A stretch of DNA of 61,506 nt from Chara braunii (Eukaryota > Streptophyta > Charophyceae > Charales > Characeae). The notes beneath the pieces were generated by a model. That model searched no databases. It was not told the origin of the DNA and was given only the letters and a program-made list of their open reading frames with translations. The stretch spans positions 837,355 to 898,860 of the forward strand of contig BFEA01000571.1 of the NCBI GenBank assembly GCA_003427395.1. The letters are read 5' to 3'. Made by a program: the position numbers and the translations under genes. Positions within the stretch are counted from its first letter, which is position 1. Every line of letters begins with the position of its first letter. Positions 21,943 to 33,760 of the stretch are shown here, one piece after another.

Positions 21943-22075
21943 ATGGCGCAAAGACAATACAAGGTCAGATTTGCTTATCAGGATCCCAGCGTAGATCGTT
22001 GGTTCACCAGGGATGAGTTAGCTCAAACAGCCCCTCATATCGTGTCATATTATGAGCGGGCACGCCGTGGATTGA
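21943..22075 (+). pseudogene. Possible Ty3/gypsy chromodomain-like C-terminal fragment
   Basis: From the ATG the frame reads YKVRFAYQDPSVDRWFTRDE and then TAPHIVSYYERARRG before an A-run. The pattern Tyr-x-Val-Arg-Phe, a central Trp and a downstream Leu/Ala-Pro resembles the chromodomain-like tail of Ty3/gypsy integrases. No integrase core is seen upstream, so this would be a fragment. The call rests on about 40 residues only. Confidence 0.35.
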
Positions 22076-22199
22076 AAAAAAAAAAAAAAAAAAGGCTACA
22101 GTACCGTAAAGTACCGGTAGGAGCATGTAAAGTCCCCAAAAGTACAAATTTGCAGCAACCTTACAAGAAAGTGGGGAAATATCCCAAATAGCAATTGGC

Positions 22200-23615
22200 A
22201 AGGCATAGGCTGAAGGAGGTCAGTACCGATTGAAGCAGGCGCAAAACAGTCACTACAACTACATATCTTGGACTACAGGTGTCAGAGGCAGTCAGTTGTT
22301 CATTTTGCAAATTTGAGGAAGCGCTGTTGGGAGCTTGTGAAGACTAGCGACATGGACGAAGAAGGATGCTGAAGGGAGGAAGAAGACCAGCACTCCGGCT
22401 GCAACAGACCACCATAGCCAGGAGGGAGGAGACGAAGCGTTCGGCAGCCGTAACCGCCCATTTGCAGTACGACGCATTGTGGAGGCATTCAGGGTAGATC
22501 TAAGACATTGTAGAGAGAGGAACAGTGAGCGAGGAACAGTGCAAGTGAAATAGAGATTGGAAGTAGAGTATAGAGAGAGAACAGTCGGGTACATACCTGA
22601 GGAATGTTGCAGCAGTTGAAACCACTTATTCCCGAACTTTTTCAACTATATATTATTGTGTGCTTTGAGAGGAACTTACAAATTTGCACTGTTCATGGAC
22701 ACCGCTAAACTTGTGTGAACGTCATCTGAATGTTCTCAATTGTGTGTTGTATTTTGAGTTGAATCTTGCGAGCTTCATTGCAATTTGATTGAATCAAATC
22801 GATTTATTTATATATATATATTTATTTATTTTCGTGTGTGTGAGTGTGGGTGTGGGTGTGCACACACGCACGGTACTGTCTGCGTGTATGTGTGTCTTGC
22901 TATATCCGCTACACACTCAAAGAAAGCATGATTGTGCTCGGGCTTTCGTTGACTCCTCAGGCGGTTGAACACCGACAGTCTTCCTAGGATGCATTTGACT
23001 GATGGATAAGGACTCGCCACATCGCCCAAAGTTAGCAATAACCCTGAGAAAAGTTAGCAATACCCCTGAGAAAAGTGGTAGCCTTTACCCACACCATCGT
23101 GTGCGTGCAGACACGCGCAGAGGCACCGTGGGTACGTAAGTTTTGTTTGTTTTCTTTTTTTTCTCCCTTTGTTGAAGTTGTTTCTTGTTACCTTTTTTTT
23201 TCTCCCCCTTCCCTCGCAATACCCCTAAGTATTTTTCGTTCTCTTTTTTCTCCCCGACATTTCAGCTTGCCGCAAACGCGTTCGGACCGTTCACACGCAT
23301 TCATTGAACACGCATTCGTTGCGTTCAATTATTGAACGAGGAACCCCCATTCAATGACCACACGCTTACACAGTCTAGGCAGCCGCAGGACTGTTGTATA
23401 ATGAAGTTTTCATGACAAAAATGATATGGACGTAACACATTTCCACAATGAAAACGGAGTCCTTGGGATTTTATTTCACACATGCCCAAGGCTATACATC
23501 GATCAAGTAACCACTCCATCCCAAAATAACAGGGGCAAACAGGTCCTAAAACCTCGAGTCCCACTCTGGTGAGCCTCCCCCCTATAAACGGCAAAAACGG
23601 AAATAACCCTCACTC
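22200..23615. other. No recognisable gene
   Basis: Features seen are a TATATA/TTTATTTA tract and GTGTGG repeats around 22,800-22,890, a 24-bp direct repeat containing GTTAGCAATA and CCCTGAGAAAA near 23,030-23,075, and T-rich runs near 23,150-23,250. Confidence 0.55.
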
Positions 23616-23970
23616 AATGCTAGTTCTTTTGTGGTAAGAATTTGCTATAATGGTGGATTAGGGGGATGTGGTTTTGTCTTTGGAAAAGCCCCCTTTCCCA
23701 CTAAGTGATTGCTTTAGGACCTTAAGAGTATGAGCTGCCAGTGGGCTGTTTCTCTTTGGACTATGGATCTTAACGCCCAAAGTCTGCCTGCGTGACGCTC
23801 AGTTGCAAGCATTCGGAGTTTCCTGGCTTTGAGCCACCAAAGCCCATCGAGTGCTCTACCTCTCGCAATGAAGTACCTCAGTAGATTTCGCGGAAAACCT
23901 TTCCAAAGACAAAACCACATCCACCTAATCTAGCATTATAGCAAATTCTTACCACAAAAGAACTAGCATT
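23616..23970. mobile_element. Foldback element with 72-bp terminal inverted repeats (355 bp)
   Basis: AATGCTAGTTCTTTTGTGGT at 23,616 begins an arm running to 23,687. The right arm, 23,899-23,970, is its near-perfect inverse with a handful of differences. The roughly 210-bp centre has no coding signal. Long termini with a non-coding centre suit a non-autonomous Mutator-like or foldback element; no clear target duplication was found. Confidence 0.8.
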
Positions 23971-24206
23971 AACTGGCATTAAGCCATCAAATTCAAAAAC
24001 GTGTGAACATCGAATTCATAGAATTTCCAGATTGTTTTCCGAAACAAAAACAAATAACCCTAATCTACCATAACACAAGGCTGAATTTCCGGTCCCACCC
24101 GGGCCGCCTTCCCCCACCGGAACCGGGCAGGTGGTACCGGCCAGTGGAGAGCACCAGTTCCCCACCCGTTGCAAATTGCGCAATTCGCTGTGGGGGGGGC
24201 GGTCAA

Positions 24207-24317
24207 TTTTTTTTGGGGCCAGGAGGCCTCCATGCAGGTTGTGGAGGCCTCCCGGCCCCAAAAAAAAATCAACCGAGTCTGGTAGGCCCGCCAGATTATT
24301 GAAAAACTGGCGGCCTA
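24207..24317. repeat. Two adjacent GC-rich hairpins
   Basis: The first pairs 24,207-24,232 (GGGGCCAGGAGGCCTCCA core) with 24,242-24,268 around a 9-base loop and includes the T8/A9 flanks. The second pairs TAGGCCCGCCAG (24,283-24,294) with CTGGCGGCCTA (24,307-24,317). Confidence 0.8.
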
Positions 24318-24640
24318 TTTGGGCTATCAATCTGGTGAGGTCTCCGGCCCCCATAGGCCGGCCGCTTTTTAACATTCGGGCGTCAAACCACCCGAACTTC
24401 TTGGCGGCGATCCAAACCTTCCCCAGGCACAGCCCCCCCCACCCCGCCTCCCGCCTCCCGCCTCCAGCTGCTTCCGAACAGCAGAACCCGTCACTTCGAC
24501 ACTTAGACGAGGTCGAGACTGCGTCGCCCCCCCCACGTCCGCCCCGTCCTCGGAAGGTAAGTCTTCCTTTGTTGTTCTCTGTTTCTTCTTCTTCTTCTTC
24601 TTCTTCTTCTTCTGGTAAAGCCGAAGTCGGAAGTTTGCAA

Positions 24641-24642
<2 letters not shown>

Positions 24643-24692
<50 letters not shown>

Positions 24693-24733
24693 TGGGCACG
24701 TGCGGGGGGTAGCAGGTGCACATCCACGGAGAG

Positions 24734-24770
<37 letters not shown>

Positions 24771-24941
24771 CAAAGCAGTGAGCGCGCACGGGGGGTAGAG
24801 GGCACACACACCCACAGAGAGAGAGAGAGAGAGAGAGCAAAGTAGTGGGCCCGCGTGGGGGGTAGAGGGCGCACACACGCAGAGAGAGAGAGAGAGAGCG
24901 AAGTAGTGGGCGCGCACGGGGGGTAGAAGGCGCACACGCGC

Positions 24942-24994
<53 letters not shown>

Positions 24995-25042
24995 AAAGTA
25001 GTGGGCTCGCGCGGGGGGTAGAAGGCGCACACGCGCACACGC

Positions 25043-25099
<57 letters not shown>

Positions 25100-25113
25100 C
25101 GGGGGGTAGAAGG
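24643..25113. repeat. GA-linked minisatellite array
   Basis: At least six copies of a unit like AAAGTAGTGGGCGCGCACGG then GGGGTAGAAGGCGCACACGCG alternate with GA runs of varying length. Starts are near 24,689, 24,772, 24,837, 24,899, 24,994 and 25,095. The array runs into an N gap. A TTC run precedes it at about 24,585-24,613. Confidence 0.9.
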
Positions 25114-25144
25114 NNNNNNNNNNNNNNNNNNNNNNNNNNNNNNN
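25114..25144. other. Assembly gap (31 N)
   Basis: An unresolved stretch of N lies between the GA-linked minisatellite and the GAGCATGGGG minisatellite. The gap size may be nominal. Confidence 1.
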
Positions 25145-27290
25145 GAAGATGCGGCTAGAAGACGGGAGAGGATGCGGGGAGAGCATGCGGGGAGAGCATG
25201 CGGGGAGAGCATGCGGGGAGAGCATGGGGGAAGATGCGGTTAGAAGACGGGAGAGCATGTGACGGAAACAAGAGGGACTGAGGAGAGCACAGGGCCCAGC
25301 ATTTGGGGGACAACATTGGATTGAGCAAGCGGGGGGAAAATGGGGGAGGGCACGGGGGAGAAAAGTTCAGCAATGGGGAGAGCTTGGGAGAGAGATCGGG
25401 AGAGCATCGAGAGAGCGTAACAGGAAGGCATGAGAGAGTGAGGAGAGCATAGGGGCAGAGCATAACGGGAAGGACGAAGGCATAGAGGAAGGCACAGCGG
25501 ACAGTATGGGGGAAGAGCATGCAGGACAGTACAGTATGGGGGAAGAGGGGGAGAGCTTGAAATTCGGGAGAGCACCCAGTGCGCAAGAGCGTAGGGTTAG
25601 ACCATGGGGTCAGAGCACTGGTGGCAGAGCACGGGGAAGAGCATGGGGAAGGAGCAGACCTAAGGCAAGGGCGAGGGGCAGAGTGAGGGAGAGCATGGAG
25701 AGAGCGTAGGGTGAGAACATGGGTGAGAGCATGCGTGAGGATTGGGCCAGAAAATGGGGGAAGCTGAGGGGAAGCATGGAAAAAGTTTATTGAAGGAAGA
25801 GGATTGGAGGGAGTCGGCGGGAAGTAAGAAAGGATGATGTTGAGGATGAAAGAGAATGTTGGATAGCGGGAGGAGAGAATGAGGCGAAGACGGGCGCAAA
25901 CGATATGGTAGAGGATGGCGGAGATGATGCCAGAGAAAATGGGGGGAGGATAGGAAGAGAGGACAGAGTACATGACGCATGTAGACGATAAAGCTTATGG
26001 AAGGGGAAAGAGGATCGGACATAGTGGACGGGGAAAGAATGGAGACGATTGGGAGCGGAGAAAGGGGAAGAAGGGAGGAGAAAGGATAGGGGAGAAAGGA
26101 TAGGGGAGGATAGGGGAGAGGACAGGAGAAGAGGGCAGATGGAAGGGAAGATTGGAGGCCAAGGAGGGAGCGGAAGGAGGAAGGAGGGAGGGAGGATTAG
26201 GAGGAAGGGCAAGGGGGAAGGACGAGGAGGGCGACGAGGATGTGCAAGGGGGGAGAGCAATGAGCAAGAGCTAGGAGCGAGAGCAACAAGGTAAAGCTAG
26301 GAGGGAGGGCATGGAGGGAGGAGAGGATTGGCGGGATGGGGAAGGAGACGGGACGAGAGGATGGGGGGAAGGGCAAAGGGGGATAGGAGGAAAGGATGGT
26401 GTAGAGGATGGGGGAGGAGAGTGGTTTCGGACGACGACAGTAATTAGGAACTGTAAATAGGGAGAGGAGAGGTAGGGAGGGCAAGGAGGGAGGGCAAGGA
26501 GGAAGGGCAAGGAGGAAGGGCAGGTACAGAGGGCAGGTACAGAGGGCAAGAAGATAGGGAGAGCAAGGAGGGAGACAGGTCAAGGAGAAAAAACTAGGAG
26601 CGAGAACAATGAGGAAAAGCTAGGAGGAGGCCCCATGAGGAAAAACTAAGGAACAACGGCGAAAAGCTGGAGGGAGAGCAAGGAGAAGGGCTGTAGACCG
26701 AGGACAGGAAAATGGTCAGAGGGAGAGCTAGGCGATGGAGGAGCATGGAAGGAGAGGATGGAGGGCGAAGGGAGATGGAGGATGGAAGGAGAGGAAGACA
26801 GAGCCAGGAAAGAGTCGCATGGAGGATGGAAGGAGAGGAGGACAGAAGGGAAAGTAGGCTGAAGGATGAAAGGAGAGGACGAAAACGAGAGAACGACAGA
26901 GGGTAAGGAAAGAGAGTAAGGAGGAAGAAAAAGCAAAACGAGCAAGGAGGGAGAGCAGGGAGGAAGGCCAAAGAGGGGATCAAGGTGGGAGACCGAGGAG
27001 AACGGAGGGAGACCCGAGGGCGGACACAGGAAGAAGAGGACCAAGGGAAATGCAGAGGTAAGAGGAAGGAGGGATAGGACGGCGAAGAGGGAGGTGACGA
27101 GGGGGGCAGGGGAGAAAGGGGTAGGAGGAAGGAGTGAGACAGCAGGAGAAAAGAGGACGGGCGAGACTGGAGGAGTCGAAAGGAGGAGGGTCTGTAGAGG
27201 GAAGCGAAGTGAGGGAATAAGACATATATGCGAAACAGGAAGGACTGAAAAACAACATAGAAAAAGGGGATTGCAGGAAAGTGAATGAAT
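25145..27290. repeat. Polypurine domain 2 with GAGCATGGGG minisatellite
   Basis: It starts with units like GGGGAGAGCATGC, the same class of minisatellite that ends polypurine domain 1 at 21,530. It then becomes irregular GGAGGAAGG-type sequence, again almost all A/G on the plus strand. No gene is supported; long minus-strand frames are compositional. Confidence 0.85.
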
Positions 27291-29540
27291 TTTGGCTTTT
27301 TGGCTTTTGGTTGGCAGTGAGCAGAAAGACATATTTGGAGGATTATAAGAGATGAAAGAGCCCCAGGGAACAGAGTCAAGGGTGATCTGTGTGATGGGGT
27401 TACTTAAATTTGATGAAGAAATTAATTTCTTACCCCAATCCATGTTGAGTTCAATAGGTCGAACCGAGGCCTCACGCCTTCCGCCCGCTCCCCTTGCTAA
27501 TGAGGGAGGGGCAGCCGCCCCGAGGCAGACGCCAAAATTGCCGGGCACTAGATGACCTTGCCTTGCTTGCGGCGCCCCCTAATGTGTTATTTTCTGTGTC
27601 CGCTACGCCACCTATTCCCACTACAACAATTGCGGTCACTTCTCGTGGAACTGCTCTTCGTGCGGGCACTACGATTCTTCCCGCCGGCCGTACCGCTTTG
27701 CCTCGCACAGATACCGCAGCCGCTGCTACTGGATGGCCTCAACAGCAGTGACGTCATCGTCCTTCCCATCTCCGCGCAGTGATGTCTGGCGAGCGGGTGC
27801 AACCTTTCTATGGAGATGGCGACGACACCTGTGCTGTCGATGCCATGGCGTTCAAGCGCAGCAACTCTATCACGCCTCTTCCACCTCTTTGACGTGCTTG
27901 GCAGGCTTCGTGCGGCGTTTTTCTTCACTCCAATGCTCTGGAAGACGGGTCGCCGCAAAAACCCGTCGTCTGCAAATTTGCCGCTTACGCCCGGTTTCAC
28001 AGCGTTGTGCGTCCCACTTCCTTGCCCCTGTTCTCTTCCTTCATCCGACTCGTGGGACTTATCTTCCCACTCGGTTCCAGGGCCTATTCTCGCAATGGAA
28101 CCCCGATCGTCGACAACAAAAGACCCAAACGCACTCTCCTTGTCTCACCCGCACCTACGTAGCAGCGAGAAGCGACAACCACACCAGACGGTCCCAGATT
28201 TGCGTTCTGGTTCCTATGTTTGTAACACCGATCATCGCTGCACTACGAAGCACTCTACACGCACGTAGACGCTTTCTCGGCCCCGCACTTCAAAATGTTG
28301 GACTCGACCGAATGCATCTGGTCCAGAAAGCAGCCAACTGCATGTAGTGTTGGGCATGGGTAGTGCAGCGATGCCCCATGACGGAGGACCCCTGCCGTCT
28401 CAAAAGGGTTCTCGACCCCTTCCACCCTGTCCTGTTCAACAAACAACATCGCACGGTCCTGTTCTTCGGTTGGCCACGTGCTGAGTAACAGCCGCCAATT
28501 ATCCACGTGGTCCGTACGCCAGAGAGTCCCGGACGAGGTCCGGTTCCAGGCCGCCCCTTTGTTCCGAAGGGAGTTCGGCGCAATCTAACGGGCACTATCC
28601 GTCTTTCCGTTTTTGGTCCCCTAAATCATCTGAAGCGAAATGCCACTCTGGTTGTCATCTTTCAGTGCTTGGACCCCACTGCACGGCGGCTGTAAAACTT
28701 CGAGCATGGAAGGTGAATTCAGGACCCCACAAGGCCGCCACGTCCCACCAGCTCAAACTTTTTCATTTTTCAACCGCCGACCTCGTTTTCACACGGAAAA
28801 AGTGGCCTGGAAAGCTCCCGAAAATTTTACTTGGACTGTCGGCTGGACAACCCACGGCAAGGTGCCGCCAAAGGTTTTCCAAAGGTGGAAGGAAATGAGA
28901 CGGGGCCTGCTGATGCCAGCGGCATCAGAGTGCCACACCACACCGGGTGGTCCAGCGAAGGTCTTGGGTTATATCCGGTGGTCCACACGTCTCACCAGTT
29001 CTGCAGTGAATGTGTGACGGGTGGTCCGCACGTCGGAGTGCCACACCAGGTGGTCCACACGTCCCACCAGCTCTGCAGGTATGGTGTGCACACAGCACGG
29101 GGTTGGAGGACCGGCAGAAGTCCAGATGAGAAGGGCAGTCCCGAAGACCCCCTCGCTACGGTACTAACGGTAACTGCCCTCCCAAACGGCTGACCGTTGG
29201 CACTGCAGGGAAGGGGTGCTCGCCCGGTACCGGAACGCCGCACAACACCTGGGAGAAGGGGCCATGTGCCGTCGCTCATGTCCCAGCAGACATGTTCACC
29301 GGTCCTCCTGGTTTTTGTGGAACTCCACTGCCCACTCCACCCTTCCCTTTTCGGGAGGGACACCGTCGCGTTTTCCTCTTGGAGAAAGCACGGTCGTTTC
29401 CAGTGCCAATAATTGCAATCGCGGTGGGGTCCGCTCAAAAATCCAGTTTTCTTTTCCATAACAGGACTCTAGTTCTTCTAGGAGCTCAAAGTTTTCCAAT
29501 TGTCGTGCAGTGGGGTCCTAGTCTTAGGGCCTGATCACAC
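27291..29540. other. GC-moderate region, no gene recognised
   Basis: Several overlapping open frames exist but none resembles a known protein convincingly. A plus-strand stretch near 27,600-27,680 reads YNNCGHFSWNC, which faintly recalls a retroviral-type zinc knuckle but lacks its first Cys pair. Near 28,975-29,090 a GTGGTCCACACGTC(C/T)CACCAG block is repeated. Confidence 0.4.
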
Positions 29541-32500
29541 TTGTTTTTTTTTTTATATATAAGAAATAGTATTTCATTACCAAGTTGGGTAGTCGAGGTC
29601 GGGAATCCTAACAAACAACCCCAAAAGTTTGTTGGGGCCATTACCCAGCTTAGGCTCATGCTGAAAATCGGGGACCAAGTCCCGCCAGGAAAGGTTATGT
29701 TCCCCGAATGAAGATCGATATTTCATGCGACATTCATTGCGGCCACCAATGCTCATGGCATGTAGGGTGCTGGCACGGGTATATTTTTCGACGTATTTCT
29801 ATAATGAGCGAGGTTGAAAATGTGCTTCCCCACTGCCTAAAGAAGTTACCTCCCACACATCATCGACAACTTTTCAGTCCTCCATAGCCTAGTGTGCATC
29901 AACCTATAGAGGAGAACTGTCAGTCCATTTTCGTCACGGAGGAGAGGAACGTCGGTTAATCAAATAAAAAAATCCCTCCCACGTTTGCTCCCTCATTGTG
30001 TAAGGCACGTCATTATGCATCGTCATGGAGGATCTCGCTACATCACCCTCCCACTTTGGTGCATGTACCTTAAATGGATAGGCCGCAACCTATCCAGCGT
30101 TGACGGTTAGGGATGGTCGGGTCGGGGGATAGTCAGTACATGAGTTGTCAAATTTCGTGCGTACACGATACAACCTATCCAGTTTGTATGTATGTGGACG
30201 CTTTTCTGCCAACATACAAGTAATGTCTAGTTACTCTTAGTCTTGCAAAAAGAGTCAAACTAAGAAAGGAAGGTCGCATTTCTTGCTCACCTTGCTTCAT
30301 TTGCTCTGTTCAACTTGCATCCCCTTCACACTGACATTTTGCAAAATGCACCCCATAGCGTTTACAGCTAAATGCAAAACGCATCTCACTGCACTTCCAT
30401 ATAGTAATGTGTAAAATCGCAATCGTGGTGAGAGTATGCCCTTTCTGTGTATGCATCTCTCATAACAATGGTACTATTCATGAAGATCCTTTGCGAGCCT
30501 CATATCAGTGTTCATATTGTTAATCCCATCAGGTGACTTGTCACAGAGTAAGAGGAGGGGGGGTGCCACGTGTGCGTCTCTCATGCAAGAAATTTATCCA
30601 ATTAGGTGACATATCATGCTACAACAGTGGGCAACTGCCATCCATCTTTAGCATCGACTGGTGGCTCAACTGGCGGTAATTACTACTTTTGGAAATAATG
30701 TAAATGCAGTAGCTATAACCACGTGCACTGGCGGATATGTAAGGCAAGCATAACAGTAGTGTGGCGTGTTGTTCGTTGGGGTGTCCATCACCCCAGTCGT
30801 GAACGTTTCACATACCAACTTCGATATCGTACCTAGATTCAAACGCTCATGTTTGTTATATTTAGTTCGTCATTATTGCGACAAAAAGTTGGGGCATAAT
30901 CCAGCAGCCATAGCTGCGCATTTGTTTTTGTAAACGATTTAATTTTAATGATATAGGTTTGCGTCCAACGTCTCTCACATGCAAGTTGTCATTTTTTTTT
31001 TTTCTCTCTCTCTCTTAATAGCACGAAAAAAAAATTACACGATGTCGCTGTCGATGATCCATAACTTCATTCGTTGTGCAGCCTCAATAATCGTTGCAAT
31101 CCTTTACATTTGCCGACAACTTATCATAACGACTTACCATCCTCGACAGTATCTGGACAAGGATCCTCCTGATGGCAAAATGATGGATGTTCTCTCTCTC
31201 TCTCTCTCTCTCCATTTTGCATGAGGCATATCAACATATAAGCGATATTACGAGAGAAGGTCGGCGCTCTACAAATTTGACCCAATGTTACGAATTGTCG
31301 ATATTATGGCCTTCGAGGTATTGTGCAGAAATGCATTTTAAGTTGAATCATTGAGTTTATTGCTTGCACAACTTTATCACGATTGTCTTTTTTTCACCAC
31401 CTCGTGTTACATGAATAAACTGTTGCTTTGCATCATTGTTGCACAGACATATAAGTTGATCAAAAATGGAGGACGATTGTTTGCAGCTCGTTAAGGATGC
31501 ATTGTCCTCCCTTGAGACAATTCCCCCCGAGACATTTTCGTCGTCCTTCGTTATACCAATCGCTGGTTCGTGCTCGTTTGGTCGTTGGAAGGTTCGAAAA
31601 TGCAGGCAGGTACGGGTACGACACTTTGAGAGGGGGTGGCAGTGTCTTTGAAAAATGCGGGACCGTAGCTGCAAGTGGGACCGCACGCTGGGTTTTGGTC
31701 GAAACGGTGGCAAAGCAGCAGCAGGGTGGATCTTTGGAGGGGGGTAGAAGTTTATTTGGAAAATGCGGGACTGGTAGCTGCCCGTGGGACCGCGCGTTGG
31801 GTTTTGGTCAAAACGGTGACAAAGCAGCGGAAAAGTGGAAAAGTGAAAAAATTTGAATCGGAAAGGGCACGGCCTTCGCAGCATGTTGAAACGACACACC
31901 TGCATTGCATTTGCAAGTGCAAACAGGTATATCTGAACGTGGACGTATTCAACGCCCCACACGTTCAGCGCCCGATTGAGTGAGTCACATGTGACAAAAT
32001 AACTTTTGTTTAATAAAATAAGAAACTTACAACAACAAACACTCAAGCACACACATATACGGCCTATGGACCAAGATTCAAGGACCACCAACCTCGACAC
32101 CAACTATGAATCAAGGTATGTCAAATATCTAATACATTAATACCATACAAATTACCTAAATCCCACACATTCCAACACCAACAGATGTGATAAACACAAA
32201 CACCCTAAGTATCACACAAACACACACACACTAATTTTGACACATACACAAAAATACATCTTTTTTTTCATGCAACAATCATTCTACTTATAAACTTCAC
32301 CTCAACGCCTCCTTTATCAATCAAGCATATACAAACTACGAGTTGAGCACTCGTGCCCTCACGGTAAGTCAATATAATCGAATTCATAACATAGATGGCA
32401 CACAATCTGTTGAGTTGATGCACAATAATTTGTATGCCCAACCTTTATTGCTTCTGCCTTCGAACGCGGACGATGATTGTCTGGTCCTAACGAGGTCGTA

Positions 32501-33290
32501 GTTGTTCCTGCATGCAATGGCCTCGAACAACGGCGTGGTTGACAGTAGCGACCACTTCCTTCATGTAGCCACTTGCTTGGGTGGACAATATTTTTTATCT
32601 GCTTTGACGGACTACAAGTTGTCGACGTCCATTTTCTCGTGCTTTCATACTTCGATCGATGAAAAATATCCTTTCTCACAAACATCTTGTGCCCTAGCGC
32701 CCCAAAACGGGTATCTTTTATCTCCTGTTTGAAAGTGCACTCCACATGCGTGCACATCCTGTGCACTCTCAGTGCAGCCTCCCATCACCGACGTGTCACT
32801 CAATTGCCCTGAATCTTGGTCCAATTGACAACACTTGTTACTTGATACCCATTTTCAGAGTTACCTCGCGATTGTCAACGAATGCTCTACAATCCTATCA
32901 ACTACTTCACCTTTTACCCCCTTCGGAACGCCTTATCCTTCGCTAGTGTTATATACTGTAATTTACACACGCCGTGTTTTGTACGTATCATGCGGCCAAC
33001 ACCTCGCCACCATCTTCCACTAGAAGTTTTTTCCTCGCGAAAGGTCTTCCCACCGCATGACGTTTTGACCTCGCCGAATAGACTGCTTTTCCCCCCGTGG
33101 GAGGTTGGCCCCACTAAACAGACTGTCGTTTTTCGAAGTGCTGCATCCCTTCACTCCGACATTGGTAATGTCAACTTTCCTTCATATGTGGGACCAGACG
33201 ATGTTCAGGCTGGCGCTCTTTCATGTCACTGTTCATCTCCGACAAGCAATGAGAAAAAGAAGAAGGAAGCAAACAACAATGTAAGCAACA
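29541..33290. other. AT-richer intergenic region
   Basis: Composition shifts to AT-rich from here. It contains a 108-bp direct duplication (31,653-31,830) and short TC runs near 31,192-31,212. The open frame at about 32,882-33,313 may be the N-terminal part of the Myb/SANT-like remnant that follows. No other gene is seen. Confidence 0.55.
31653..31830. repeat. Direct duplication, period 108 bp
   Basis: AAATGCGGGACCGTAGCTGC at 31,653 and AAATGCGGGACTGGTAGCTG at 31,761 begin copies. Both continue through GTGGGACCGC and TTGGTC(G/A)AAACGGTG(G/A)CAAAGCAGC. Confidence 0.85.
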
Positions 33291-33760
33291 CGAACGCTTT
33301 AAGTGCCCATTGACTAGAGGACGAAACAATCCTCCTTCTTGCATCTGTTCCGTGCAACTGGTACACAAGGCTATCATAGACTCCAAGTGGTATGGCAAGG
33401 GAAAGGTTAAAGTGAAGATGTGAAACGATATTTTCGAACAAATAAGAAAGAAAAATTGTAATAGATCCGCAAATGAGTGCAAACATACGTAGAATAACAT
33501 GACGGATTGGTATAGTAAGATCGTCAATGAGGACATGAGTGGTTAGAAAAGTTACTAGTTGATGAGTAAGTTGGACCTTAATATGTGAAGATTTTGGTTT
33601 GGTGTTTTGCAGTCATTGAATGAGAGGAACAAAATCATTCACCCAATTGGTATAAGTGATCTCGTGGTCGAGGAAAAACTTGAAGTCCACAATGGAGAGA
33701 ATAATAGTATACATGATCGGTGTGTGGTAAATAAAGGGAATCATGTTCTTGATATGTCTT
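33291..33760 (+). pseudogene. Decayed Myb/SANT-like (trihelix) ORF1 of a Harbinger-type transposon
   Basis: Read with one frame shift, the region gives LEDETILLLASV, then FEQIRKKNCNRSANECKHT, NMTDWYSKIVNEDMSG and YxLMS. This follows the trihelix pattern of the DNA-binding ORF1 of plant PIF/Harbinger elements: ED(E)xxLL, then W..I, N/DR(S/T)A.(E/Q)CK..W.N, and S(Y)W.M. Trp is missing where expected in at least four places, each replaced by TGA or TAG, as G-to-A changes of TGG would give. The partner transposase is not adjacent; a Harbinger transposase remnant lies at 57-58.2 kb. Confidence 0.55.

Noticed and set aside
24016-25212. Minus-strand frame of about 400 codons with long Ser-Leu repeats
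   Set aside because: It runs through GA microsatellites and the N gap; coding potential is purely compositional.
25155-27548. Overlapping minus-strand open frames of 250-300 codons
   Set aside because: Same compositional effect as in polypurine domain 1; no start context, splice pattern or domain.
27590-27690. Possible retroviral-type zinc knuckle (YNNCGHFSWNC)
   Set aside because: The CxxC half is missing and there is no gag or polymerase context nearby.
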